Counted from the first letter of the stretch, positions 9,317 through 19,017 are shown. The stretch is 64,000 nucleotides of DNA from Phyllobacterium calauticae (GCF_019991125.1 NZ_JAGENB010000001.1:620001-684000); one strand, 5' to 3'. Notes: a model not told the origin generated them from the sequence alone. Made by a program: numbers and translations.

Positions 9317-10420
9317 TTACTCCCGTGTCCATTCCGGACTGTTGAGCTCGATCAATGAGCGCGACCAATCCTCGATGAAGCGCTGTCTCTGCGCCCAATC
9401 CTGCACTGCCAGCAACCCCGGCCCGATGCGGATGGGTTGCGCGATTCCCGATTCCTTCAGGTTCTGCGGCCCGTCGACATCCGGCGGCAGGCCGCCCGTT
9501 TCGGAAAAATAGAACGCATTGCTCCGCGCAATCGACTGGCCGCGCTCCGACAGGAGATAATCCAGAAACTGCGCGCCGAGGTCGCTGCGCTCTGCGGATT
9601 TGGGAATGAGCGCTCCGCGGCTGAGCACCAGCGTATAGTCCCGCGGCACGACAACCCTGAGGTCGGGATGCCTTCGCGCCGCGTCATAGGCATAGGAACC
9701 CAGCATGTTGTAGCCGATATAGAGGCGGCCGCTCGCCACCTCCTCGAGAATTTCGCCGGTGCAGCATCGCGCCACCGCTGAAGCGCGTGCCATGCTTTCC
9801 AGCAAGCGGCCAAAGACGGTGTTCGTCTGCCGGGCGTCGTTGAAGGCCAGCAAATAGCCGATGCCCGAGAGGCGGATATCATAGGTGCCGACATGGCCGC
9901 GATAGTAATCGAGACGTTCGCGCAGGAGGTCGGCGAGTTCCACATGGGTGCGCGGCACCTCGGCCGGCGGCACCTTGCGGGTGTTGTAGACGAAGACGGC
10001 CGGTTCATAGGTGAAACCAAAAACCTCGTCGCGCCAGTTGGCCCAATCCGCCACACGCAGCGTTTCCGGCGATGTGTGGGACGCGGCACAGCCATCATTG
10101 GCCAGTTTCAGCAACTGATCCACTGACGACGACAGGAGCAGGTCTCCGAGCGGCTCGTCCTTGCGGCAGGCCTCACTGGCCAGCGCATGCAGTTCATTGG
10201 TGAGATACTCGATGTAATCAATCGATATGCCCGGCGCGGTGCGCTGAAAATCGTCAATCAGCGGCTTCATGGCGGCCAGATCGGTGGTCGAATAGATCGT
10301 CAGCTTGCCGGTTTCCGTCTGCAGCGCCGGAAATCGCGTATGATTGTCGGTTGCAGCCAGAACCTGCGATGTCAGGGCTAGGATCGTGGCAATCAGGGCG
10401 GCCGTGAAACGTTTCATCAT
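9317..10420 (-). CDS. Periplasmic ABC-type solute-binding protein linked to a two-component system
   Basis: A 367-residue exported protein with a signal peptide (MMKRFTAALIATILALTSQVLA) and a type-2 periplasmic binding fold of the iron(III)/PgtC-like group (LTIYSTTDLAAMKPLIDDF, VPRDYTLVLSRGALIPKSA). Its ATG overlaps the stop of the upstream histidine kinase gene (ATGA), so the two are translationally coupled. No permease or ATPase gene lies nearby. That points to a sensory role: it would bind a periplasmic ligand and present it to the TctE-like kinase. The ligand is unknown. Confidence 0.85.
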   Translation of the reverse strand: MMKRFTAALIATILALTSQVLAATDNHTRFPALQTETGKLTIYSTTDLAAMKPLIDDFQRTAPGISIDYIEYLTNELHALASEACRKDEPLGDLLLSSSVDQLLKLANDGCAASHTSPETLRVADWANWRDEVFGFTYEPAVFVYNTRKVPPAEVPRTHVELADLLRERLDYYRGHVGTYDIRLSGIGYLLAFNDARQTNTVFGRLLESMARASAVARCCTGEILEEVASGRLYIGYNMLGSYAYDAARRHPDLRVVVPRDYTLVLSRGALIPKSAERSDLGAQFLDYLLSERGQSIARSNAFYFSETGGLPPDVDGPQNLKESGIAQPIRIGPGLLAVQDWAQRQRFIEDWSRSLIELNSPEWTRE

Positions 10421-11802
10421 TTCGCGGGCCCCTTGTGCAACGGCAATGTCAGGATAACCGTGAAGCTCTTCTCGTCCCGTGCGCGAAAACCCAGCGTGCC
10501 GCCATGGGCATTGACGACTTCCTGGGCAATGGCGAAGCCGAGGCCGGAACTGCCTTCGTGCGATTTCGATGTCGCGAAACGCTGGGTGGCTTTTTCCCAG
10601 CCCTCCGGCGGAATGCCGGGGCCGTCATCCTCGACCTCGACATAGGCGTCGAGCGCATCGGAGCGCACCCGCACCTCAAGCCGCTGATCCGTTCCGTGCC
10701 GCAGGGCATTGTCGATGACATTGACGATAGCCTCGCGCAGGCTGACCGCATCGCCGAGGACAAAGGGGCGGTCATCGGGCGCTTCGAACGAGATGACGAT
10801 ATCGGGGTCCACGGTGATGGGAATGGCGGCGCGGTAGGCACGGCGGGCCACATCGACGAGGCTGATCGGCTCGAGCTGGATGGAGTCGGCGCGGTGGATG
10901 ACCATGGCGTGGCTGAGCAACTGGTTGGTCAGACGCGCCAGCTCGCCGGTGCGCTGCTGCACCCGCTCGAAATGCTGCCGTCCGGTCTTGTCCAGCTTGT
11001 CGTGTCCGAGAAGGTCGATCTGCGCGGACAGGGCCGTCAGCGGTGTCCGGATCTGATGGGCAGCATCGGCGATGAACCGCTGCAGCAGGTCGACACGTTC
11101 ATTCAGGCGGCCCATGAAATGATTGATGGAACTGACAAACGGATCGAGTTCGCGCGGAACGCCGACCGAGACGGGCGTCAGGTCATGCGGGTCACGGCGG
11201 CGCACAGCCGCCCCCAATCGCTCCACGGGCTGCAAGGCATAGCGGATGGCCAGCATGGCACCGGCAAAGGCGAGAAAGCTCATGACGACGACAAGGATGG
11301 TGGCACGCAGCGTCAGTTCCCGCGTCAGGGCGGAGCGCGCCTCATTGGTCTGCGCCACGACGACATAGGCATGCCCCGTCACCGACGGGTCCGCCAGCAC
11401 GCGGGTGGCGCGGGCAATGCGCACCGCCTCGCCCTTGTAGATGCCTTCGCTGATGCTGACGGCGTCGCGCGCGCCATCCGGTGGCGCCGGGTTTTGCAGA
11501 TCGTCATATCCGGTCACGGTCTTGCCGTTGGTATCGATGACGCGGTAGAAAATCCGGTCGCGTTCGGCCAGTCCCAGCAATTCGAATGCCGATGTGGGCA
11601 AACGGGCGCTGAGCGCGCCTCTTTCAACGGAAAGACTCTCGGCCATTTGCAGGGCAGCGCCGACAAGCAGCCGGTCATAGGCCTTGTCGGCCGCTGTTTC
11701 CGCGTAATACCAGGCCGCGCTGACAAGAATCGCCGCACCGATACCCAGAACCAGCGAAATACGCCGGGCCAGACGGGCAAAGAGGGACGGCTCATGCTGC
11801 AT
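10417..11802 (-). CDS. TctE-like sensor histidine kinase
   Basis: A 461-residue inner-membrane kinase. There is a transmembrane helix near residues 15-35 and a periplasmic domain of the TctE/2CSK_N type (AADKAYDRLLVGAALQMAES). A second helix lies near 165-187, followed by a HAMP-like linker. The phospho-acceptor box is ADAAHQIRTPLTALSAQ (His near 247), and the ATPase motifs are VIDNALRHG, DDGPGIP and SSGLGFAIAQ. It overlaps the response-regulator gene by 11 bases and the binding-protein gene by 4, so the three form one tight operon. Confidence 0.93.
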   Translation of the reverse strand: MQHEPSLFARLARRISLVLGIGAAILVSAAWYYAETAADKAYDRLLVGAALQMAESLSVERGALSARLPTSAFELLGLAERDRIFYRVIDTNGKTVTGYDDLQNPAPPDGARDAVSISEGIYKGEAVRIARATRVLADPSVTGHAYVVVAQTNEARSALTRELTLRATILVVVMSFLAFAGAMLAIRYALQPVERLGAAVRRRDPHDLTPVSVGVPRELDPFVSSINHFMGRLNERVDLLQRFIADAAHQIRTPLTALSAQIDLLGHDKLDKTGRQHFERVQQRTGELARLTNQLLSHAMVIHRADSIQLEPISLVDVARRAYRAAIPITVDPDIVISFEAPDDRPFVLGDAVSLREAIVNVIDNALRHGTDQRLEVRVRSDALDAYVEVEDDGPGIPPEGWEKATQRFATSKSHEGSSGLGFAIAQEVVNAHGGTLGFRARDEKSFTVILTLPLHKGPAK

Positions 11803-12484
11803 CGCCGGCCACCAGTTGATAGCCGAGCCCGCGCACCGTCACGATGCGCGCCTGCGCGCCTTCCAGTTTCTTGCGCAACCGGCCGACATAGAGCTCGATG
11901 GCATTGGCATTGGCGGCCTCGTCGAACCCGAAGATCTGGTCGAGCAGTTCGTCCTTGCTGAAAACACGGCCGGGCCGCGCCGCCATGACTTCAAGCAATG
12001 TCAGTTCGCGCCGCTTCAACTGGACTTCGCGCTTGCCGACATGGACGGACCGTGCGCCGCGGTCGATGGCGATATCGCCGCATTTGATCAGATTGGTTGC
12101 CTCGCCGCCGGTGCGCCGCCGGATCAGCACGCGGGCGCGCGCTTCAAGCTCGCGAAAATCGAAGGGCTTGACGAGATAATCATCCGCCCCCAGATCGAGG
12201 GCGCCGACGCGGTCCTCGATCTCGGAACGCGCCGTCAGCACGAGGACGGGAACGGCATTGCCGGATCTGCGCAGGCGCTTGAGAATCTCAAAGCCGTCCA
12301 TGCCCGGCAGCATGACATCGAGGATGATCAGCGAATATTCAGTGAAATCGATGATTTCCGCTGCGGCACGGCCGTCGGTTTCCCAATCGACAGCATGGCC
12401 GATCGCCTCGAAACGCTTGGCGATAGCCTCCCCCACATCATGCGTATCCTCAACCAGCAATATGCGCATGGTTTTCATTGGCAT
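11792..12484 (-). CDS. OmpR/TctD-family response regulator
   Basis: A 230-residue response regulator. The receiver domain has acidic residues in LLVEDTHD, the phospho-accepting Asp56 in LIILDVMLPGMDG, and the conserved Lys in DDYLVKPFDF. The C-terminal winged helix (about residues 130-228) carries RELTLLEVMAARPGRVFSKD and ELYVGRLRKKL. It is the first gene of an operon with the kinase and the binding protein. Starts at 12484, 12478 and 12469 are all possible; I kept the longest because a GGCGGGCG stretch lies just before it. Targets are unknown. Confidence 0.93.
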   Translation of the reverse strand: MPMKTMRILLVEDTHDVGEAIAKRFEAIGHAVDWETDGRAAAEIIDFTEYSLIILDVMLPGMDGFEILKRLRRSGNAVPVLVLTARSEIEDRVGALDLGADDYLVKPFDFRELEARARVLIRRRTGGEATNLIKCGDIAIDRGARSVHVGKREVQLKRRELTLLEVMAARPGRVFSKDELLDQIFGFDEAANANAIELYVGRLRKKLEGAQARIVTVRGLGYQLVAGDAA

Positions 12485-12675
12485 GAACGCCCGCCGGGAT
12501 CAATTGACGATGAATGCTTTTACCATGCAGGGATTGAATGCAGCGGGCGGCGAGACCGGCTTGAGAACAGGCGCAGCTGCCGGTTCACGGCATCAGCCGC
12601 AGCGCACAAAGACGCCGCACCGCAGTCACGGCTGGTTTCATTCGGCTTTGTATTTTAGGGAGCTTTGGGAAGAAG

Positions 12676-12752
12676 TGGTACGGACGGGTGGATTCGAACC
12701 ACCGACCTCAGGAGCCACAATCCTGCGCTCTAACCAACTGAGCTACGACCGC
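12676..12752 (-). tRNA. tRNA-His (anticodon GTG)
   Basis: A 77-base tRNA with encoded CCA. The anticodon stem CAGGA/TCCTG closes a TTGTGGC loop with anticodon GTG. The T-stem GGTGG/CCACC and the D-arm GCTCAGTTGGTTAGAGC are intact. The discriminator is A73 and the base before position 1 is C, so the usual G-1 of tRNA-His is not encoded. The end pair is G1-U72, and position 5:68 is a U-U mismatch. Loss of G-1 with A73 is an established trait of one alphaproteobacterial clade. Confidence 0.95.
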
Positions 12753-12845
12753 GCACCGTCTTCTTTTCGACAGGGGTCACATACGTAAGATTGATGCTTT
12801 TGGCAAGCACCCGATGCAACAGAAAGGTAAAAACCAACAAAAAAG

Positions 12846-12873
12846 AAAAGGCCGGGGGAGGAACCGGCCTTTT
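12846..12873 (-). terminator. Terminator downstream of the phasin gene
   Basis: A 10-bp perfect stem, AAAAGGCCGG/CCGGCCTTTT, with an 8-base loop. A-rich and T-rich flanks on both sides make it potentially bidirectional. It lies about 100 bases after the phasin stop codon on the minus strand. Confidence 0.8.
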
Positions 12874-12976
12874 CCATTAATGCAAGACCCATACGGGAGG
12901 AACTATCGGGTCTTGCTTGTCCAGCGGCTGGGAGGAGGAGTGCCGCCGGAGTATTTTTTCATCAAAGGCCTTTAAA

Positions 12977-13432
12977 TCAGGCGACCTTGACGTCCTTGAT
13001 TGCCTTCTCGACAGCCGACTTGACCGGAGCGGAGATTTCTTCAACAGCCTTGGTTGCAACTGTCTGGAATTCCTTGGCCTGGTCGGTCAGGGCTTCAGCC
13101 TGCTTGCGAACGAATGCGCTCTGCAGTTCGATGACTTCGCCGAAAGACTTAACACCGATCAGGGCTTCGATATGAGCGAAGCTGGCTTCGGTGTTGGCGC
13201 GCAGCGCAGCCAGAGCCTTGAGGGAGAGAGCAGCAGTGTTCGACTGTGCAGTTTCAAAGGTGCTTTCGAGTGTCTTCTGGGCAGCTTCGGCCTGATCCTT
13301 GATCTTGGCATAGGCTTCCTTGGACTGGGCAACGCCCTTCTCGGTGAATTCGCGAACCTGATCGGTTACAGCGGTCGCATCAAAGGCAGGGATCGAGAAC
13401 GCATCAGCAGTCTGTTTGGTGGTCTTGCTCAT
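12977..13432 (-). CDS. Phasin-family protein
   Basis: A 151-residue, mostly helical, Ala/Lys/Glu-rich protein with the phasin pattern (QVREFTEKGVAQSKEAYAKI near residue 25, LSLKALAALRANTEASFAHI near 70, KQAEALTDQAKEF near 110). Phasins coat polyhydroxyalkanoate granules and can act as storage or stress chaperones. The ATG has a GGAAGGAA ribosome site, a plausible target for anti-Shine-Dalgarno sRNAs. No PHA synthase or depolymerase genes are nearby. The gene stands alone with its own terminator. Confidence 0.9.
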   Translation of the reverse strand: MSKTTKQTADAFSIPAFDATAVTDQVREFTEKGVAQSKEAYAKIKDQAEAAQKTLESTFETAQSNTAALSLKALAALRANTEASFAHIEALIGVKSFGEVIELQSAFVRKQAEALTDQAKEFQTVATKAVEEISAPVKSAVEKAIKDVKVA

Positions 13433-13722
13433 AATATGTTCCTTCCATGTGCAGCCGGTCTATGCGACTGCTTGTGAATTCATGACACGTGTATAACCCA
13501 ATTTATTGTGCATTGCAACATTTCTTTCGCACCGCACAATCAAACGTCTGATTTTTCATCCAAATATTTTTGTGGAGCGTCTTCCAAGTTAACTAAACCA
13601 AGAGAAAGACGTGTGACGTAAGGGACTGTGAGTGGACGATTGATCGCCAGACGATTATTAACAGAGTATTAAGACAATCCGCAGACAGCGGATGCTTTAT
13701 TGTGGAGTGCACCGGTCAAACG

Positions 13723-16700
13723 ATGACGTCTGGAACTTACCCATTCATCGATATTGCCGTTCTGGATGAAATTCGCGAGCATTTTGCCAATGGCGATGCG
13801 CTTGTGGTCATTTCGCCGGATCTGGAGAATGTCATCTGGGCGAATGGCCAGGGTGCAAACGCGCTTGGCTATGCGACCATCGACGATATTCTCGATGCCG
13901 GCTCCGTGCTCAATGTACAGGCAAGACGCCAGCTCATGGCGCTCGACGGTTTCCCTGCCATCGGCCATGGCCGCACGGTGTCATTGCGCGTGGCCTTCGG
14001 CTTGGCCAGCCGCATCCTGACATTCCAGGCAAGCGACCTGACCCTGCCGCGCGGCGAAGCCGCCATCCTGCTGTCCATCGCCAATACGGCTCGACTGACA
14101 TCCGAAGCGGAGATCGCCGCGCTGGCCATCAAGGGCTTTGGAGACAGCACCACCCATGCGGCCATGATCGATGCCGCCGGCACGGTCTTGGCAGCCTCCG
14201 AGCAGTTCCGCAGCATCGGCTTCAACGACAAGATGCTGGGCGATCTGGTGCGCGAAGTGCGCCTCGAACGCAACCGGCTGGTGAAACGCCCGGTGCAGAC
14301 AGCCAACGGTTTTGTGCCGGCCGGCATAGCGCGGCTGACCGACAGCCCTGCCCTGCATCTTCTCTTCGCCATCCGCGACGTCCATGCAAGCGCAGAGCAA
14401 CCGGTAAAAGCCGCGGACAAGCAGCCCGAACCGCCCGCGGCACCGCCCATCACCGTTGTCCATGATGTCCGGGACAGCGGCGTCGAAGCCACGGAACCGC
14501 CGCACAGCACCACTGCCGTTGAACCAGCGGGGCAACAGGCGGAAAACGCGGCGCCCGAGGATGAACCTTTTCAGTACAGGCCCTCCGACAACCCTGTCCG
14601 TTTTGTCTGGAAGGTGGATGCGGATGCGCATTTCGACGAAATATCTCCCGAATTTGTCGGCGCGGTAGGTCCCAACTCGGCGGCGGTCATCGGAAAATCC
14701 TTCCGCGACGTCGCCAACGTCTACGGGCTCGACAGCGGCGGCGAGATTGCTGAACTTCTCGAACGGCGCGACACATGGTCGGGCCGCTCCGTCCTGTGGC
14801 CGATTGAAGGCACCGATTTACGCGTGCCCATCGAACTGGCGGCCCTGCCGATCTATTCGCGCGAGCGGGTGTTCATGGGCTTTCGCGGGTTCGGCGTTGC
14901 CCGCATGGGTGACGTTACGACCGATCCCGAGGCGATCGGCAAGGCGCTCGCGCCCAAGCCCGTTGCTCCCGTCGATGCATTCAATGGCGAAAAACCCGCC
15001 ATTGCCATCACACCGGCCGCACCGGTTGAGCCTGCCCGCGACGAAGCCAGGGCTGAAATCATCGAAGGCAATGTCATCCCGTTGAAGACCAACCGTCTTC
15101 CGCGCGATGACGGGCGCCTGAACGATGCGGAACGCAATGCCTTCAGGGAAATCGCCGAACGGCTGCGCCGCGAAGTTCTGGCCGACAACCCGAAGGAAGC
15201 TGCCCCTGCGGCTGCCGTAACCAACGCCGAAGCGCCATCGGATCAGCCGGCAGTGCCCAATCCGGTCGTGCCGCCGGTTCCCGATGCGGAAGTCGTCGGC
15301 CCCGGTTTCACCGTGTCGGCAGACAAAGAGGCAAAGGCAACTGCAGCCGATCCGGCACCGCAGACGGATTTTGCCGAGAATATCCGCACACAAGCCCGGC
15401 AAGGCGTCGATACCGCTGTTCTGGCGGCCCTGCCTCTTCCGGTCCTCATCCATCGCCATGGCATTCTTCTCTATGCCAACACGGCCCTGCTCGACGCCAC
15501 GCTTTATGCAACGCATGCGAGCATCAACGCGGCAGGCGGCCTGAATGCACTTTTCGCCGAGAATCCGGAACAGGCCGACAGCGAGACGGCGGACGGTGTG
15601 AACCTGCGTCTGAGCGATGGCACGACCCGGCGCGTCCAGGCGCACCTTCAGGCCGTGCGCTGGGACGAGGACGGCGAACGCGCCCTGCTGCTGGCCCTGT
15701 CGCCCGAGGCGCAGCCGCCCGTGGTGCAATCGCCCGAACAGCGGTTCGACGACAGCGAGCGGCAGCTCCTGCAAACCCGCATCGATGAGCTGAATGCGAT
15801 TCTGGATACCGCGACGGATGGGGTTATCCTGCTTGATTCCGCCGGTGCCATCCGTTCGGTCAATCATTCGGCGGCGGCGCTGTTTGGCTATAATCCGGAA
15901 GACGTGGAAGGCAAGGCGTTCTCCCTGCTCTTTGCCATTGAGAGCCAGCGGACGGCCATGGACTATGTCAGCAGCCTGTCGGACAACGGGGTTGCCAGCG
16001 TTCTCAATGACGGCCGCGAGGTCATCGGCCGCGAGAGCAAGGGGCGGTTCATCCCGCTGTTCATGACCATCGGCAAGCTCGATGCGTCAAAAGGCTTTTG
16101 CGTCGTGTTGCGGGACATCACCCATTGGAAACAGGCCGAGGAAGAGCTGCTCAGCGCCAAGCGCGAGGCAGAGCGCACCTCCAGCCAGAAGAGCGAATTC
16201 CTCGCCCGGATCAGCCATGAGATCCGCACGCCGCTCAATGCCATCATCGGTTTTTCCGAGTTGATGGCCGACGAAAAATTCGGCCCTGTCGGCAATGAGC
16301 GGTATCGCGACTATCTCCACGATATCAGCCGTTCCGGCAATCACGTTCTGTCGCTGGTCAATGACCTCCTCGACATTTCCAAGATCGAGGCGGGTGCGGT
16401 GGAGTTCGACTTCCAGGCGGTTTCGCTGAACGACGCCCTCACCGAGGCCGTGGCGATCATGCAGCCGCAGGCAAACCGCGAGCGGGTGATCATCCGCTCC
16501 AGCCTTACCTCGCGCCTGCCCGATATTGTCGCCGATCAGCGGTCGATCACCCAGATTGCCCTCAACCTCCTGTCGAACGCCGTGCGTTTTACCGGACCGG
16601 GCGGACAGGTGATCGTTTCGACCAGTTACGAACCCAGCGGCGACGTGCTCCTGCGGGTGCGCGATACCGGTATCGGCATGACGCGGCAGGAAGTCGAACA

Positions 16701-16887
16701 GGCCCTGCGCCCCTACAAACAGATCACCACGCCCAAACATGCGCGCACCGACGGCACGGGTCTCGGCCTGCCATTAACAAAGGCCATGGCCGAGGCAAAC
16801 CGCGCAAGCTTCGCCATCGATTCCGCGCCGGGGCGCGGCACGATGGTCGAAATCAGTTTTCCGTCAACCCGCGTCCTCGCCGACTGA
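13723..16887 (+). CDS. pdhS: PdhS-like PAS sensor histidine kinase (cell-cycle type)
   Basis: A 1054-residue protein with no clear membrane segment. The N-terminus (MTSGTYPFIDIAVLDEIREH) and overall plan resemble Brucella PdhS, an essential cytoplasmic kinase of the PleC/DivJ group acting on DivK. The order is an N-terminal PAS-like region, a long Ala/Pro-rich linker with further PAS-like modules to about residue 680, a PAS domain near 690-800, then a HisKA box SHEIRTPLNAIIGFSELM (His near 831) and an ATPase domain ending GTGLGLPLTKAMAEA. I prefer ATG 13723 over GTG 13702. Naming rests on resemblance from memory. Confidence 0.8.
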   Translation: MTSGTYPFIDIAVLDEIREHFANGDALVVISPDLENVIWANGQGANALGYATIDDILDAGSVLNVQARRQLMALDGFPAIGHGRTVSLRVAFGLASRILTFQASDLTLPRGEAAILLSIANTARLTSEAEIAALAIKGFGDSTTHAAMIDAAGTVLAASEQFRSIGFNDKMLGDLVREVRLERNRLVKRPVQTANGFVPAGIARLTDSPALHLLFAIRDVHASAEQPVKAADKQPEPPAAPPITVVHDVRDSGVEATEPPHSTTAVEPAGQQAENAAPEDEPFQYRPSDNPVRFVWKVDADAHFDEISPEFVGAVGPNSAAVIGKSFRDVANVYGLDSGGEIAELLERRDTWSGRSVLWPIEGTDLRVPIELAALPIYSRERVFMGFRGFGVARMGDVTTDPEAIGKALAPKPVAPVDAFNGEKPAIAITPAAPVEPARDEARAEIIEGNVIPLKTNRLPRDDGRLNDAERNAFREIAERLRREVLADNPKEAAPAAAVTNAEAPSDQPAVPNPVVPPVPDAEVVGPGFTVSADKEAKATAADPAPQTDFAENIRTQARQGVDTAVLAALPLPVLIHRHGILLYANTALLDATLYATHASINAAGGLNALFAENPEQADSETADGVNLRLSDGTTRRVQAHLQAVRWDEDGERALLLALSPEAQPPVVQSPEQRFDDSERQLLQTRIDELNAILDTATDGVILLDSAGAIRSVNHSAAALFGYNPEDVEGKAFSLLFAIESQRTAMDYVSSLSDNGVASVLNDGREVIGRESKGRFIPLFMTIGKLDASKGFCVVLRDITHWKQAEEELLSAKREAERTSSQKSEFLARISHEIRTPLNAIIGFSELMADEKFGPVGNERYRDYLHDISRSGNHVLSLVNDLLDISKIEAGAVEFDFQAVSLNDALTEAVAIMQPQANRERVIIRSSLTSRLPDIVADQRSITQIALNLLSNAVRFTGPGGQVIVSTSYEPSGDVLLRVRDTGIGMTRQEVEQALRPYKQITTPKHARTDGTGLGLPLTKAMAEANRASFAIDSAPGRGTMVEISFPSTRVLAD

Positions 16888-17070
16888 AAATTGTAAGACA
16901 GCTTCCCATCGCCTCATTCAGTCCGCAATGCGATGGCAAACGCTCTGCAACAAATTGGCGCCTGACGATCTCTGGCCCTTGAATTGCAACGCATCATCGC
17001 TAAACCGTAGATGGAGAAGCGTAAAACCTTCCGGCGTGCAGCCGGAAGAACAGCAGACATCGGAATATTC

Positions 17071-19017
17071 ATGTCCTGGTACCGGCCGAGGAACATATTC
17101 GCGACAATCATCGCATTGGCTCTCGTCGCCGCGGGACTTCTCGCCGCTATTCCCTATCTCGTCAGCACGGATGTCATCCGTGCCCGGCTCATTCAGGAAC
17201 TCAGCAACTGGACCGGCTACAGTGTCGAATCGCGGCAGACGCCGCAAATTTCGTTCTTTCCGGTCTTTTCCGCCTCGCTCGCCGACGTGACCATCCGCAA
17301 TCCCTGGCAGAGTGAAGGCACGCCCTTCATGAAGGCGGAGCGCATCGAAGTCGATCTGTCGCTGCTTTCCGCGCTGATGGGCCGGACCGAATTCACCGAG
17401 ACAACCATTATCCGGCCGCGTTTTGTCATCGACGAGCCGATCAAAAGCCTGTCGCAGATCGGCGAATCCCTGGCAAAAACCGATGGGCGCATCGGCGACG
17501 TCATGCGCGAGGCACGGGCTGCCATCGAGGCCAATCCGGCAAAACCGGATATGAGCAATGTGTCGTCGCAGCCGTTCGGACGTATCCGGCTTGAAGATGC
17601 GATGGTAACTTTCAAGCGGCCGCTCAACGGGTCGGAAGAGCAGATTTCCAGCATCAGCGGCGTTTTTGAATGGCCGCAGACCTCGGGCGTCGCCAGCTTC
17701 CGCGGCAATGCCATCTGGCATGGCGAGGAAACCGAGATCGACAGCTCCGCCAGCAAGGCGCTGCTGCTGCTGGCCGGCGGCACCAGCCCGCTGCAGGTAA
17801 ACCTGACATCGACGCCGCTCACCCTTGCTTTCAACGGCTCGGCCAATATTGCCAAGAACCAGTTCTTTCAGGGCACCCTGTCGCTGACCTCCCCGTCCCT
17901 GCGCCGAACGCTGGAATGGTCGAAGACCCCATCCATTCCCGGCGCGCCGATTGGCAGCTTCGCCCTCGACGCCACGGTTTCCGGCTCCGCCAACCGCATG
18001 AAGCTCGACGGTTTGACGGCAACCCTGAACAACAATCCGGCAAAGGGCGGCATTGAAATCGTCCTGAACGATGGAACGCCAAGCATCACCGGCACGCTCG
18101 CCTTCGAGACGCTTGACCTCCGCTCCGTGCTGTCAGGCTTCATGCCGCTGCCCGACGGATCGGCCAACGCCAATGCGGTTATCGATACCCGCTTCCTCAA
18201 GCAGGCCAATGTGGACCTGCGCGTCTCCACCCAGAAGGCCACGGCGGGCTCGGTCAATCTGACGAACGTTGCCGCAACCGCGCAGGTTCGCAACGGCCGG
18301 GCCATTTTCGACATCGGCGAGGCCGCAGCCTTCAATGGCTCCATTGCCGCAAGTTTCCAGCTGGCCGAAGAAGGCGATGGCGGCGCCACGGGTGAACTGC
18401 GTCTCAACGGCACGGATGTGAACAGCGCGGCCATCGCTCCGCTGCTGGGGCTTGGCAACCGGTTCGAGCTCGGCAAAGGCACGATATCCCTTCTTCTCAA
18501 GGGACCGATCTCCCGGTGGTCGTCAGCCATGGAGAACGCCAAGGGCACCCTCAGCATGCGCTTCGGCACGGGGCAGATCAAAAGCATCGATTTCAACAAT
18601 CTGCTCAACCGGGCCAAAACGGACCGGTTTTTCAGCCTGAACGAGAAAACCGACGCCTGGCTGGCATTCGACCGGATGGAGATCAAGGCCAATATCATGG
18701 ACGGCGTGGCGGCCCTCGAGACCGCGCAAGTCCAGATGAAATCCGGCGTGCTGAGCTTTGCCGGCATTGTCACCCTTATCGGCAAAAGCCTGGCCTTGAC
18801 GGGAGACTATGCGGTGCCTGTTCCTGCTGCTGCGGCACCGGTACCCGCACCGGCGCCAGCGGCAACAGCAGCCCCTGCTGCAGCGCCCGCTGACGCGACG
18901 GCGCAAGCCGCACCCGCCGAGCAGAAGCCTGCGCCAGTATTCAATCACACGCGCTTCTTTATCGGCGGTTCCTGGGACAATCCGTTTATCTCGCCGATCA
19001 TCGCACCGGCGAATTAG
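17071..19017 (+). CDS. AsmA-family envelope protein
   Basis: A 648-residue protein with one N-terminal membrane anchor (FATIIALALVAAGLLAAIPYLV) and a long beta-rich AsmA-type periplasmic region. The C-terminal AsmA_2-like part includes GTLSMRFGTGQIKSIDFNNL. AsmA-like proteins are now seen as bridge proteins moving phospholipids to the outer membrane. The tail holds an Ala/Pro-rich spacer and then FNHTRFFIGGSWDNPFISP. I chose ATG 17071 because the membrane helix follows directly. It ends 12 bases from the converging potI-like gene with no terminator visible. Confidence 0.87.
   Translation: MSWYRPRNIFATIIALALVAAGLLAAIPYLVSTDVIRARLIQELSNWTGYSVESRQTPQISFFPVFSASLADVTIRNPWQSEGTPFMKAERIEVDLSLLSALMGRTEFTETTIIRPRFVIDEPIKSLSQIGESLAKTDGRIGDVMREARAAIEANPAKPDMSNVSSQPFGRIRLEDAMVTFKRPLNGSEEQISSISGVFEWPQTSGVASFRGNAIWHGEETEIDSSASKALLLLAGGTSPLQVNLTSTPLTLAFNGSANIAKNQFFQGTLSLTSPSLRRTLEWSKTPSIPGAPIGSFALDATVSGSANRMKLDGLTATLNNNPAKGGIEIVLNDGTPSITGTLAFETLDLRSVLSGFMPLPDGSANANAVIDTRFLKQANVDLRVSTQKATAGSVNLTNVAATAQVRNGRAIFDIGEAAAFNGSIAASFQLAEEGDGGATGELRLNGTDVNSAAIAPLLGLGNRFELGKGTISLLLKGPISRWSSAMENAKGTLSMRFGTGQIKSIDFNNLLNRAKTDRFFSLNEKTDAWLAFDRMEIKANIMDGVAALETAQVQMKSGVLSFAGIVTLIGKSLALTGDYAVPVPAAAAPVPAPAPAATAAPAAAPADATAQAAPAEQKPAPVFNHTRFFIGGSWDNPFISPIIAPAN

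Noticed and set aside
10435-11961. A 508-codon frame antisense to the TctE-like kinase
   Set aside because: The kinase on the other strand has all catalytic motifs; this frame has none.
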